In this document: in pieces, positions 46,420-54,093 of the stretch
Numbering within the stretch: position 1 is the stretch's first letter
How the letters are laid out: every line of letters starts with the position of its first letter
Origin: Palsa-89 sp963824345
GTDB taxonomy: Bacteria; Acidobacteriota; Terriglobia; Bryobacterales; Bryobacteraceae
Direction: 5' to 3'
Assembly (NCBI GenBank): GCA_963824345.1
Contig: CAWGOZ010000004.1
Span: 124,001 to 188,000, forward strand
DNA: 64,000 bases
The notes under the pieces: generated by a model
Database searches by the model: none
The model's input: the letters and a program-made list of their open reading frames with translations, nothing else
Told to the model about the DNA's origin: nothing
Translations under genes and position numbers: made by a program

Positions 46420-46608
46420 ATGGCATCCCGGCCAATCGACCTTGGCGCGGTCAACGTTTTTGTCGGCGGGAATAATGCCGGCAAGAGTAGCTTGATTCAA
46501 GGGCTTCATTTTTCCGATATCGACTGCGGCTCCGATAGCGCACCCTTCGGGCCCGAACGCGAAACCGACGGCAGTCGCTTCCTCAAGACATTCACCGTCG
46601 GAGGATAA
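46420..46608 (+). pseudogene. N-terminal fragment of an OLD/SMC-like AAA ATPase
   Basis: Up to 62 residues beginning right after the tRNA scar. LGAVNVFVGGNNAGKSSLIQ is the first strand plus Walker A (G-x-N-x-A-G-K-S-S) of OLD-family or RecF-like ATPases, a group frequent in phage defence. It stops after about 60 residues; intact members have 350-600. The rest of the gene is not nearby. Confidence 0.6.
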
Positions 46609-46804
46609 GCCTCCGCCTCAGTCAATGTGGCCACGCCTTCGGCCCAGGAAAAACAGGGTCGAAATCCTGCTCGGAAATACTAGGTGGCCAAAGTCGGCAT
46701 CGGGGTCCAAACGCATGCAGAAGCGCCCGCCGCCTGAGCCGTTGCCATCTCGTATGGTCAAATAACTCAAATGACGGGTAGCCAGAGTAAGATGGTCAGT
46801 CGGC

Positions 46805-46963
46805 ATGAAGAACAAGAAGTGGGTGCGACTGCTAGCGTACGTGACGGGATCGGTGAACCAGGAGCTTCTCCTGCAAAATGAATATCTGGCCGCGGAGAAT
46901 CGTATTCTGAGGGCGAAGCTGCCATCCCAACAGCGCGGCCATCCTTTCCGCGCCTGCATTTGA
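46805..46963 (+). pseudogene. N-terminal fragment of an integrase-core transposase
   Basis: 52 residues. NKKWVRLLAYVTGSVNQELL and LQNEYLAAENRILRAKLP match the conserved start of a common IS481-like integrase-core transposase family. After residue 43 similarity ends, and the sequence passes into the SGNH hydrolase fragment on the other strand. Confidence 0.6.
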
Positions 46964-47165
46964 GAAATGAACAAAATCGGCGAAGTACCGAGGTCCGGGC
47001 GGCACCACCCGGGCCGCGTCCGCAAGCACCGCTCCATGCTCCCGTGCCACGTCGCGAACGGCCTCATTCATCCTGAGCTCCATATCCAGAAAGCCGCCCT
47101 CTTTGAGCCCCGACTGCTTTATCCGGCGCGTGCGTCACTTGAGACAATGGGAAGTCCCGCGACTC
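46920..47165 (-). pseudogene. C-terminal fragment of an SGNH/GDSL hydrolase
   Basis: On the minus strand the frame reads GFLDMELRMNEAVRDVAREH, then VLADAARVVPPGPRYFADF and VHFSNAGAERMAALLG. D-x-V-H is the Asp-His pair at the end of SGNH hydrolases. The N-terminal half with the catalytic Ser is not present upstream. The 3' end runs into the transposase fragment. Confidence 0.55.
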
Positions 47166-47178
47166 AGAGCGTCTTCGG

Positions 47179-47949
47179 ATGCCAATAGATGATCCCATTT
47201 CTGCGATTCAAGCCCTGAACGAGAGCGATGACCGCCAGCGATCTCCCGTCCACCGTTTCGCCAAACCCTTTTTAGAAGTAATAGGGCTGTTCTCCCCTGG
47301 AAGTGAACTCACACTGAGAGGGATATCAGCCGTATTTGATTGGTTGGATCAGCAAGCGAGAGACAAGCTGTCAGAGCTTGTCGGGGTTCTCGCGGACGAG
47401 CTGAAGTACCGTGGGACTCAGATCCAACAACTGATAAAGGAGAGCGAACAGCACCGTAAGTTTGTGGCCGAGGACCTACCCCCCCTTGTGCTGGATGCCC
47501 TGCGAAGGGCCGAGGGCGTCAGGGCCAAGGATCGAATCAAGCGACTGGCAAGAGTATTGGTCCGTGCAGCGGAGATCGGTGGTGGACAGGATCGAGCGGA
47601 TTATGTGGAGGAGATGCTCCGCATCGCGACTGAATTGAGCGAGCGGGAAGTGGTAGTTTTGCGCGAAATTGTTGAAGTGCAGGCCCCACTGATCCGTAAA
47701 GATCTAGGGCGAGTCACGCCCCACGTTGCGCATGATTGGATGCCCCAAATTATCGCTTCGCTTAAGGGACCGGGCTTCCTACAGGGTGAGATCGATAGCA
47801 TCTGTGCCAAGCTGGAGAGTTTTGGACTGGTTACTAAGACCGAGCGCAACGTCAACCTGATCTCTGACAACCCCACACCTTATGCGCTTCTTCAGAAGGG
47901 CGTGGACTTTATCGACTACATCAGGTCTGAATCGCAGACCTCGGCCTGA
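47179..47949 (+). CDS. orphan hypothetical protein, mostly helical
   Basis: A 256-residue intact frame in the middle of gene fragments. No signal peptide or membrane helix. It is predicted helical and charged: AVFDWLDQQARDKLSELVGV, DELKYRGTQIQQLIKESEQH, RAKDRIKRLARVLVRAAEIG, MLRIATELSEREVVVLREIV. The last 60 residues look like a small winged-helix (GEIDSICAKLESFGLVTKTE). I do not recognise the family. Its location between tRNA scars and transposase fragments suggests a cargo gene of a lost island. Confidence 0.6.
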   Translation: MPIDDPISAIQALNESDDRQRSPVHRFAKPFLEVIGLFSPGSELTLRGISAVFDWLDQQARDKLSELVGVLADELKYRGTQIQQLIKESEQHRKFVAEDLPPLVLDALRRAEGVRAKDRIKRLARVLVRAAEIGGGQDRADYVEEMLRIATELSEREVVVLREIVEVQAPLIRKDLGRVTPHVAHDWMPQIIASLKGPGFLQGEIDSICAKLESFGLVTKTERNVNLISDNPTPYALLQKGVDFIDYIRSESQTSA

Positions 47950-48080
47950 ACATCCCAGGATCATCGCACTTTGCACGGCCAGCGCGTAGCCCAAGCGCGC
48001 TATCGTCGCGGCAAATCGTGAGCCATAAGCCGGTTTCCGCCGATGTTGTTGGTTATAAGGAGTTATAACACGCTAGAAGC

Positions 48081-48406
48081 GGGGCCGGTCCGCGCGCTTC
48101 GCCAAGGCGATGGAAATCTTCGAGGCCGGCATCGATGACGTGCTGAGCTATTTGCATTATCCACAGCCGCACCGCACTCGAATCAGCTCCACCAATCCGT
48201 TGGAGCGATTAAATCTGGAGATCCGACGCCGTACCCGGGTAGTCGGCATCTTCCCGAACGGCGCGGCGTGTCTCCGCTTGATCGGGATGCTGCTGGTGGA
48301 GAAGAACGACGATTGGCTCACCGACGATAAAGCGTATCTGACGTTCGACGATGCACCGGCCGAGGAGTCTGCCGCGAAGGTCGTCTCGATGGTTGCCGGC
48401 CAATAA
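48081..48406 (+). pseudogene. C-terminal fragment of an IS256-type transposase
   Basis: From about 48081 the frame reads ARFAKAMEIFEAGIDDVLSY, then TNPLERLNLEIRRRTRVVGI and FPNGAACLRLIGMLLVE, the hallmark end of mutator/IS256 transposases with the final catalytic Glu region. The first about 300 residues are missing. The last 35 residues after LVE are typical variable tail. Confidence 0.8.
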
Positions 48407-48520
48407 AGGAAGGAGGCTCTTTTTTATACGAGGGCTTTGCCCTCGCGCTCCCAGGATTTATCGCTTTCGCGCCAGAATGGCTCCCGGTGCGGGGCGGCTT
48501 GCGCCGCCCTCGCCATTCCG

Positions 48521-48573
48521 GCCTCTGAGTCGGCGCTCCGGTCGCTTCCCAGCGTTGCCGTGTCCTCCGCTCA
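48521..48573 (+). repeat. 53-base repeat, copy 1 (inverted relative to 51007-51059)
   Basis: Reverse-complement similarity, about 80% or better by eye, to 51007-51059; the shared core includes gagtcggcgctc, gcttcccagc and tcctccgctc. Not protein-coding in any recognised frame. The copies border the damaged block 48.5-51.1 kb. Confidence 0.55.
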
Positions 48574-48616
48574 GGTACCCGCATCTTAAACCCGGCCTCT
48601 GGAGTCGGCGGCGAAT

Positions 48617-48733
48617 TTACACTCTTCTATTGACACGGGCCGCGTCTTCGATGGGTACGATCTGATCCGCGTCTCCGTGGATGAAGAGAGTCGGAACATC
48701 GATCTTCTTTAGATCCTCTGTGGAGTCGTCTTC
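48617..48733 (-). pseudogene. C-terminal fragment of an alpha/beta hydrolase
   Basis: Minus-strand frame TEDLKKIDVPTLFIHGDADQ followed by IVPIEDAARVNRRV and a stop. The HGDADQIVP motif carries the catalytic Asp of chloroperoxidase-like esterases. The nucleophile half is absent. Confidence 0.6.
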
Positions 48734-48762
48734 AGAAACGTCCCTCGAAACGGCGTACAACT

Positions 48763-49024
48763 AAGCCTTCCGCCACACAGCCGAACACCAAAGCCAAACC
48801 GGCCAAGCCAACGATCCCGCGCCGGCGCGGCTCCAAGACCGCCAAGATCCTGGCCCTTCTCAAACGGCCGCCGCTTCGCTGCCGCACTGCAAAAGGCCAC
48901 CGACTGGCAGGCTCACTCGGTGCGCGGCTTCCTCAGCGGAGCAGTCAAGAAGAAAATGGGCCTGCTCGTCATCTCCGCCAAACTTGCCGACGGTACCCGC
49001 TCCTATCGCGTCTCCTCCAAGTAA
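48763..49024 (+). pseudogene. DUF3489 gene copy, frameshifted
   Basis: Reads PSATQPNTKAKPAKPTIP and GSKTAKILALLKR in one frame, then changes frame twice around 48868-48890 and continues DWQAHSVRGFLSGAVKKKMG and LADGTRSYRVSSK to the stop at 49024. It is clearly a paralogue of the intact gene at 45141. No functional product is expected. A terminator hairpin follows. Confidence 0.75.
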
Positions 49025-49031
49025 GTCCTCC

Positions 49032-49062
49032 GCGCCGCCAAGCCTATCTCGGGCTGGCGGCG
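49032..49062 (+). terminator. terminator-like hairpin after DUF3489 copy
   Basis: Arms gcgccgcca-agcc and ggct-ggcggcgc around a short loop, followed by a weak T-rich tail (ttcttgtt). Same position relative to the stop as the terminator of the intact copy. Confidence 0.6.
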
Positions 49063-49102
49063 CTTCTTGTTCGTTGCACCCTCATCGAAAAGGAGAACGC
49101 TT

Positions 49103-49393
49103 ATGTAGCAAACATATTTGCTCGACGGCGCGGAGTGGAGAGCCTTTCGACTATTTCTGATTGATTTAGAAGACCGCGAGCTCGACCGCATCCATCGCCA
49201 ACTACTCCGCGAAGCTGCCGCATACCAAGAGCGCGCGCGACATCATGCGACTGTTTTTCAGCTCCCTCGAGGCGGCCGACCTGGAGGCCCCTCAAAAGAC
49301 CATTCTCGCGGAGCGGCGCGCTCGAGCACAGGATCGGCGGATTTCGGGTCGGGCGGGTAACGCTTCCAGCCAGCATCGGCCTATTATTTAACA
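49103..49393 (+). pseudogene. small gene following DUF3489 copy, broken
   Basis: A good RBS (aaaggag) precedes ATG at 49103, but the second codon is TAG. The frame then reads LLDGAEWRAFRLFLIDLEDR and ELDRIHRQLLREAA, and continues in another frame with SARDIMRLFFSSLEAADLEA and LAERRARAQDRRISG. Together they look like one helical protein of about 95 residues, broken by a nonsense codon and a frameshift. Family unknown. Confidence 0.5.
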
Positions 49394-49453
49394 GCGTTCC
49401 TGTGTACTCCCTCCGCATCACCACTACAGCTAGCGCTACCGTTGACAAATGTC

Positions 49454-49496
49454 GTTAACCGAAGGGGCGTAGGTTCAAGTCCTGCTTGCGGAGCCA
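49454..49496 (+). other. tRNA-Asn 3' fragment (attachment-site scar), well-preserved copy
   Basis: 43 bases from gttaacc through CCA. The T-arm is intact (gtagg-ttcaagt-cctgc, with one G-T pair), and the acceptor strand ttgcgga-g-cca fits tRNA-Asn(GUU). The bases 5' of the anticodon loop do not pair with ccgaa, so the 5' half is missing or replaced. It matches the copy at 46354 in 34 of 43 positions and shares the following aattttttcat. Confidence 0.7.
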
Positions 49497-49505
49497 ATTT
49501 TTTCA

Positions 49506-50664
49506 TGTCCGGCCCGGACACATAGGAAACAGAATGTACCTAAGACATAGGTAACACTTTTGGCCCGAAGGGATTGAGTAAGGGCTGCAAAGTTTTTTCC
49601 TCCAGATCGATATAACCGAGGTCGTATTGCATGAAGCTGACGAGCCAGATGCCGTCGTCGACTTCCTTGATGCCGACCGCCTGGCCAGCCAGGCAAGTGC
49701 TGAGGTTGATTTTCTTGCGATATAGACACAGGCGGCCGCAGTGGGTGATGACGACGGTCTTGTCGTGGAACGGGTAGTGCGGCTCGCCGATGCCATGATA
49801 AGGGCGGCAGGAAGAAGTATAGACCTCCGCCGGGCACTTCATGTCGAGCGCCTGGTGCGGGCGCTCGTTGTTGAACTCTTCGATGAAGGCGTCGAACTTG
49901 GCTTGCTGCTGGAGCAGATTGGCGCCGGCGGGCCGAGTGGCTTCTTTCTTCAAGGTCAAGTGCATGCGCTCATGGCGGCCGTTCTGCTGCGGATGACCGG
50001 GACGGATGCGTTCGATGCTAATGCCCAGACGCAGCCACCAGACCGAGAGCCTGGAGAGATTGAAAAGCCCGTTGGGCGAAGCGAAAGGAACGCCGTTATC
50101 GGAACGGATCGCTTGCGGTAAACCACGTTCTTTGAAAAGGCGCTCAAAGGCAGTAAAAGCGGTCTTTTCGGCATTGGATTCCAGGGCCTCGCACAGCAGC
50201 AAATAGCGCGAAGCGTGATCGGTGACCGTGAGTGGATAACAGTAGCGCCGGTCGCCGAGCATGAACTCGCCCTTATAGTCGGTGCACCACAGTGCGTTCG
50301 GTTGTAAACCCTCTGAAAGAGGCGTCCCTTCGGTATGGGTGCGCGATCGCCTGGCGCGGGTCACTAACCCATGACGATCCAGGATGGCGTGAATCGTGCT
50401 GCGTGCCGGAACCTTCACTTCGCTCGGCAGCCGTCTGAGGAGGCGCTCCCGGATCTTGCGGGCGCCCCAATTGGGTTTCTCGTGCTTGGCCGCTACGATG
50501 GCCGCTTCGATTTGCTCGGGCAGTTGGTTGGCATAGCGATGGGGGCGCCTGGCACGATCCGTGAGCCCCTCCAACCCGCATTCTTCATAGCGCTCGAAGA
50601 TCTTGTAGCCGGTCTTGCGAGAGATCTGAAACTCGCCGATCATCTGAAAATCGAGAAATTCCAT
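49506..50664 (-). mobile_element. IS481-family element remnant, 5' end lost
   Basis: The left end begins with tgtccgg at about 49506, next to the tRNA scar. The transposase frame ends at 49540 and the element is cut at about 50637, where an alpha/beta-hydrolase fragment begins. No matching right terminus is seen. Confidence 0.65.
49540..50664 (-). pseudogene. IS481-family transposase, N-terminally truncated
   Basis: About 370 residues from the first plausible ATG at 50664. GEFQISRKTGYKIFERYEE is the HTH part; the DDE core has WCTDYKGEFMLG (first Asp), IRSDNGVPFASP (second Asp) and GHPQQNGRHERMHLTLKKE (Glu). The C-terminal GRLCLYRKKINLSTCLAGQ is typical. The first about 25 residues of the family are replaced by foreign sequence, and upstream the frame runs open through a kinase fragment, giving a chimeric 523-codon frame. 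All catalytic residues remain. Confidence 0.75.
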
Positions 50665-50790
50665 TTGGTCGGCACGGCGGGTGGCGGGTTCGTAGCAATC
50701 GATTTCGCGATTTCGTATCCGCAGCGGCTTCGCAGCTTCACGCTGCTTTGCTCCACCGGTGGCATACAAGACCCGGATTACGTGGGCCGA
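50638..50790 (+). pseudogene. internal fragment of an alpha/beta hydrolase
   Basis: Plus-strand frame DHLKIEKFHLVGTAGGGFVA, IDFAISYPQRLRSFTLLCS, TGGIQDPDYVG. This is the nucleophile-elbow region of an alpha/beta hydrolase; at the elbow the sequence is GTAGGG instead of G-x-S-x-G. Both ends are cut, left by the IS481 remnant and right by the kinase fragment. Confidence 0.55.
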
Positions 50791-50985
50791 GACACAGCGC
50801 GGAATATCCGTAAGTCGTTCGGAAGGGGGCAGCGGCTGTCTAGCAATGTGACAGTGAACCCACTCCATCGGATCAGAAGCGGTGAGAGGGAGACTGCCGG
50901 TCAACAGTTCGTAAAGCGTGACGCCAAAGGCGTAAAGGTCGCTACGCGAATCGATCGAACGATTCATTCTTCCCGTTTGAGGCAC
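50773..50985 (-). pseudogene. Ser/Thr protein kinase fragment
   Basis: Minus-strand frame TGRMNRSIDSRSDLYAFGVT, LYELLTGSLPLTASDPMEW and VHCHIARQPLPPSERL. This is the segment after the activation loop (D-x-W/Y-x-x-G) of the kinase found at the N-terminus of large hybrid kinase/histidine kinases. The ATP-binding and catalytic loops are missing. Confidence 0.65.
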
Positions 50986-51006
50986 CACATACACTACAAG
51001 CGGACG

Positions 51007-51059
51007 GAGCGGAGGACAAGGCACTGCTGGGAAGCAACCTGAGCGCCGACTCCGGGGCC
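51007..51059 (-). repeat. 53-base repeat, copy 2 (inverted relative to 48521-48573)
   Basis: Partner of the repeat at 48521. It lies just outside the kinase fragment. Together the two bound a 2.5-kb block with the DUF3489 copy, a tRNA scar and the IS481 remnant. Confidence 0.55.
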
Positions 51060-51127
51060 AAGACCAGGCTGGGGCCGGTTTCAAGCTGAGCTGAGCCCCA
51101 GCAAAAAACAATCAACTGGGATTGGCA

Positions 51128-51268
51128 TCAACCGAACATTCGATCCAGGCCGGGGGGACCGTCGAGTCGGTGACCCCGGGGGTCAGGTTGCTGATCGAGG
51201 CCATCCGGCGGATTGATGGATACGACGAAGCTAAAGAGGCCGCCGCCGGGGAACTCGTGAAAACGTAA
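51128..51268 (+). pseudogene. Hpt-domain C-terminal fragment, duplicate of 56309-56453
   Basis: Reads STEHSIQAGGTVESVTPGVR and LLIEAIRRIDGYDEAKEAA to the stop at 51268. It matches the end of the hybrid kinase at 56453 (VEHSIKAGGTLQSVTPDVR, AIRRIDGYDGVKESA). Only the last 46 codons are kept. It indicates a second copy of the hybrid kinase gene once ended here. Confidence 0.75.
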
Positions 51269-51417
51269 GCAGCCTGCTCTAACCGCGGAATCGCGGCTTA
51301 TCGGAAAAATACCGGGAAATCATATTTAGGCGGCAAGGGACGATATGAACTGTGGAGGGGAATGTTCGTCTGGCGCGATTTCGCCGCGCGCAAGCATCCC
51401 CCGCTGAGGGACAGCTG

Positions 51418-53595
51418 ATGATCCGATTGCCGGGAAACGGCTCCAAGACAGGGGGCTCGGGGCCGCTGCTGATGACGGCCGCGGCCACAGCCATGGCCGC
51501 CCTTGCTCTGTTGGGTTGGATCCTGGCAAGATCGAGCGCCCAGCATGGCGTGGCACTAGCCATTGGCGGCACGGCCTCTTCTCTGCTTCTGGTTTCCCTG
51601 CCGTGCTGGTTAGTTTACCGGGCCGCCACGGCTCGCGCTCGGCCCGAGGGCGCGCTGCGTGACAGCGAGGAGAGGTTCCGCCTGTTTGTGGAAGGCGTGC
51701 ATGAATACGCGATCATATTGCTCGACCCCCAAGGAAACGTGATCAGTTGGAACGCGGGCGCCGAGCGAATCAAGGGATACAAGGCCGAAGAAATCATCGG
51801 GCGGCCGTTCTCGACGTTTTATACGCCCGAGGAAGTCGCCACGGGCAACCCGGCCATGGAGCTGAGGCTGGCGGCGGAACAAGGCAGTTGGGAGGGTTTT
51901 GGCTGGCGTGTGCGCGCCGATGGGACGCGGTTCTGGGCGAACGTCCTGATCACCGCCTTGAAAGACGGCGCCGGGAATCTGCGCGGGTATTCCAAACTGA
52001 CGCGCGATATCACCGAACGCAAGCAGGCCGAAGAAGCGCTTCAGGCGGGAGCGCTGCAAACCGCGATCTTCAACAGCGCCAATTTCTCCAGTATCGCCAC
52101 CGACGCGAAGGGCATCATCCAGATCTTCAACGTCGGCGCCGAGCGCATGCTGGGCTACACGGCCGCCGAAGTGATGAACAAGATCACGCCGGCCGACATT
52201 TCCGATTCGCAGGAGATCATAGCACGCGCCGAAGCATTGAGCCTCGAACGTGGAACCCCGATTGCCCCTGGCTTTGAGGCATTGGTGTTCAAGGCCTCGC
52301 GCGGTATTGAAGACATCTATGAATTGACCTACGTTCGCAAGGACGGCAGCCGTTTCCCGGCAGTAGTGTCGGTTACGGCGTTGCGCGACGCGCAGGACTC
52401 CATCATCGGCTATCTGCTGATCGGCACCGACAATACCGCGCGCCAGCAGGCAGACGAGGCTCTGCGAAAGAACCAGGCCCAGCTCCGCACGATTATCGAA
52501 AACCTCGACGAGGGCGTGCTCGTCTCCGATCTCGAGGGTGAATTGCTGCATTCCAACCACGCTGCGCGGGAGTTGCGCGGGACTGCCAGTTTGGACGAAA
52601 GCCGCAGCCACCTGGGCGGGTTCGGCGACACGTTTGAACTTTCGGGCCTAGACGGCACGGTTTTGCCGAGGGATGAATGGCCATTGGCGCGCATCCTGCG
52701 TGGCGAGAAGCTGCGCAGCGTCGAGGTGCGTATCCGGCGAATCCAGGGCGACTGGCAGCGGGTCTTTAGTTACGGCGGCACTCTCGTCCGGGACGCGGAC
52801 GGCCAGCCGCTGATGGCGGTGGTCACCTTCAGCGACATCACCGAACGTAGGAGGGCCGCGGACGTGATCGACCAACTCAACACCGACCTGGAGCGGCGAG
52901 TTGTCGAACGCACGGCGCAACTGCAAACCGCCAATAGGGAATTGGAAGCCTTCTGCTACTCGGTGTCGCACGATCTGCGTGCTCCGCTTCGCAGTCTCGA
53001 TGGATTCAGCCAAGCCCTGTTGGAGGACTACAGCGACAAGCTTGACGCCCAGGGCCAGAACTATCTTGGTCGCATACGCGCCGGCAGCCAGCGGATGGGA
53101 CAACTGATAGACGATTTGTTGAATCTGTCGCGTATCTCCCGCAGTGAGATGAGCCGGGAATTGGTCGATCTGAGCAAGATGGCTCATGAAGTGGCCGACG
53201 AATTGCGAGCTGCCGAGCCACAGCGCGATGCTGAATTCGTGGTTGCCGATGGTCTCATTGCCAGAACGGACCCGCGCCTGTTGCGGATCGTGCTGACCAA
53301 TTTGTTCGGCAATGCCTGGAAGTTCACCGCCAAACAACCACATGCCCGCATTGAATTTGGCTCTACTGGAGAGAACGTCGGCAAGGAGTACTTCATGCAA
53401 GATAACGGCGCGGGCTTCGACCAGGCGTACTCCAGCAAGTTGTTCGGGGTCTTTCAGCGCCTGCACGCGGCTAGCGATTTCCCGGGAACGGGAATTGGCC
53501 TGGCGACCGTTCAACGCATCATCCAGCGCCAGGGCGGCCGGGTATGGGCTGAAGGGAAAGTCGGGCAAGGCGCAACGTTTCATTTCACGCTATGA
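51418..53595 (+). CDS. multi-PAS sensor histidine kinase
   Basis: A 725-residue membrane kinase starting at ATG 51418 (RBS gaggga). Two transmembrane helices (LLMTAAATAMAALALLGWIL and ALAIGGTASSLLLVSLPCWL) precede three PAS domains (DSEERFRLFVEGVHEYAIIL; AIFNSANFSSIATDAKGIIQ; LRTIIENLDEGVLVSDLEGE). The HisKA box is YSVSHDLRAPLRSLDGFSQ with the phospho-accepting His. The ATPase has NLFGNAWKFTAKQPHA (N box), QDNGAGFD (G1) and GTGIGLATVQRI (G2). The arrangement resembles bacteriophytochrome-like kinases without the chromophore domain. The response regulator follows 62 bases later. Confidence 0.88.
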   Translation: MIRLPGNGSKTGGSGPLLMTAAATAMAALALLGWILARSSAQHGVALAIGGTASSLLLVSLPCWLVYRAATARARPEGALRDSEERFRLFVEGVHEYAIILLDPQGNVISWNAGAERIKGYKAEEIIGRPFSTFYTPEEVATGNPAMELRLAAEQGSWEGFGWRVRADGTRFWANVLITALKDGAGNLRGYSKLTRDITERKQAEEALQAGALQTAIFNSANFSSIATDAKGIIQIFNVGAERMLGYTAAEVMNKITPADISDSQEIIARAEALSLERGTPIAPGFEALVFKASRGIEDIYELTYVRKDGSRFPAVVSVTALRDAQDSIIGYLLIGTDNTARQQADEALRKNQAQLRTIIENLDEGVLVSDLEGELLHSNHAARELRGTASLDESRSHLGGFGDTFELSGLDGTVLPRDEWPLARILRGEKLRSVEVRIRRIQGDWQRVFSYGGTLVRDADGQPLMAVVTFSDITERRRAADVIDQLNTDLERRVVERTAQLQTANRELEAFCYSVSHDLRAPLRSLDGFSQALLEDYSDKLDAQGQNYLGRIRAGSQRMGQLIDDLLNLSRISRSEMSRELVDLSKMAHEVADELRAAEPQRDAEFVVADGLIARTDPRLLRIVLTNLFGNAWKFTAKQPHARIEFGSTGENVGKEYFMQDNGAGFDQAYSSKLFGVFQRLHAASDFPGTGIGLATVQRIIQRQGGRVWAEGKVGQGATFHFTL

Positions 53596-53657
53596 AACAC
53601 GCAAAGAGCCACAGGGTATTTACTCTTGTGCAGTGATCGCAACAGCAAGGAATTTAT

Positions 53658-54093
53658 ATGCTCGAAAAGACTATTCTTCTTGTAGAAGACAACGCCGATG
53701 ACGAAGAACTCACCATCCGGGCGCTGAAGAAAAACAATGTAACGAACAACCTCGTGGTTGCGCGCGACGGAGTGGAAGCGCTGGATTACCTGTTCGGAAC
53801 CGGCGCTTACGCCGGGCGAGACACCGGCGGTGCTCCCTGGGTTAGTTCTGCTTGATTTGAAACTGCCCAAGATCGACGGGCTCGAGGTGCTTCGGCGCAT
53901 TCGCGCCGACGAACGGACCCGGCGAATGCCGGTGACTGTGTTGACCAGCTCCAAGGAAGAGCAGGACATCATCAAGAGTTACGATCTGGGCGCCAACAGC
54001 TACATCCGCAAACCGGTGGACTTCAATCAATTCACCGAGGCGGTTCGGCAACTGGGACTGTACTGGCTCATGCTCAACGAGGTGCCCCCATGA
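53658..54093 (+). pseudogene. CheY-like response regulator with one-base frameshift
   Basis: The receiver starts well (TILLVEDNADDEELTIRALK, DGVEALDYLFGTGAYAGRD) and would stop at 53855. In the +1 frame it continues with VLPGLVLLDLKLPKIDGLEV (phospho-acceptor Asp in LLDLKLP), VTVLTSSKEEQDIIK and SYIRKPVDFNQFTEAVRQLG. The shift lies at about 53822-53830 in accggcggtgc; removal of one base restores a standard 144-residue Rcp1-like regulator. Either a genuine mutation or an assembly error. Its end overlaps the hybrid kinase start by four bases. Confidence 0.8.

Noticed and set aside
46255..46509. Minus-strand frame containing GSSSLTRTYNPSVNS
   Set aside because: This string is the antisense translation of a tRNA 3' end, a well-known spurious protein; it instead helped to identify the tRNA-Asn scar.
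49420..49496. Complete tRNA-Asn gene
   Set aside because: ctccgca at 49409-49415 could pair with the acceptor strand, but no D-arm exists and the anticodon stem does not pair, so only the 3' half is genuine.
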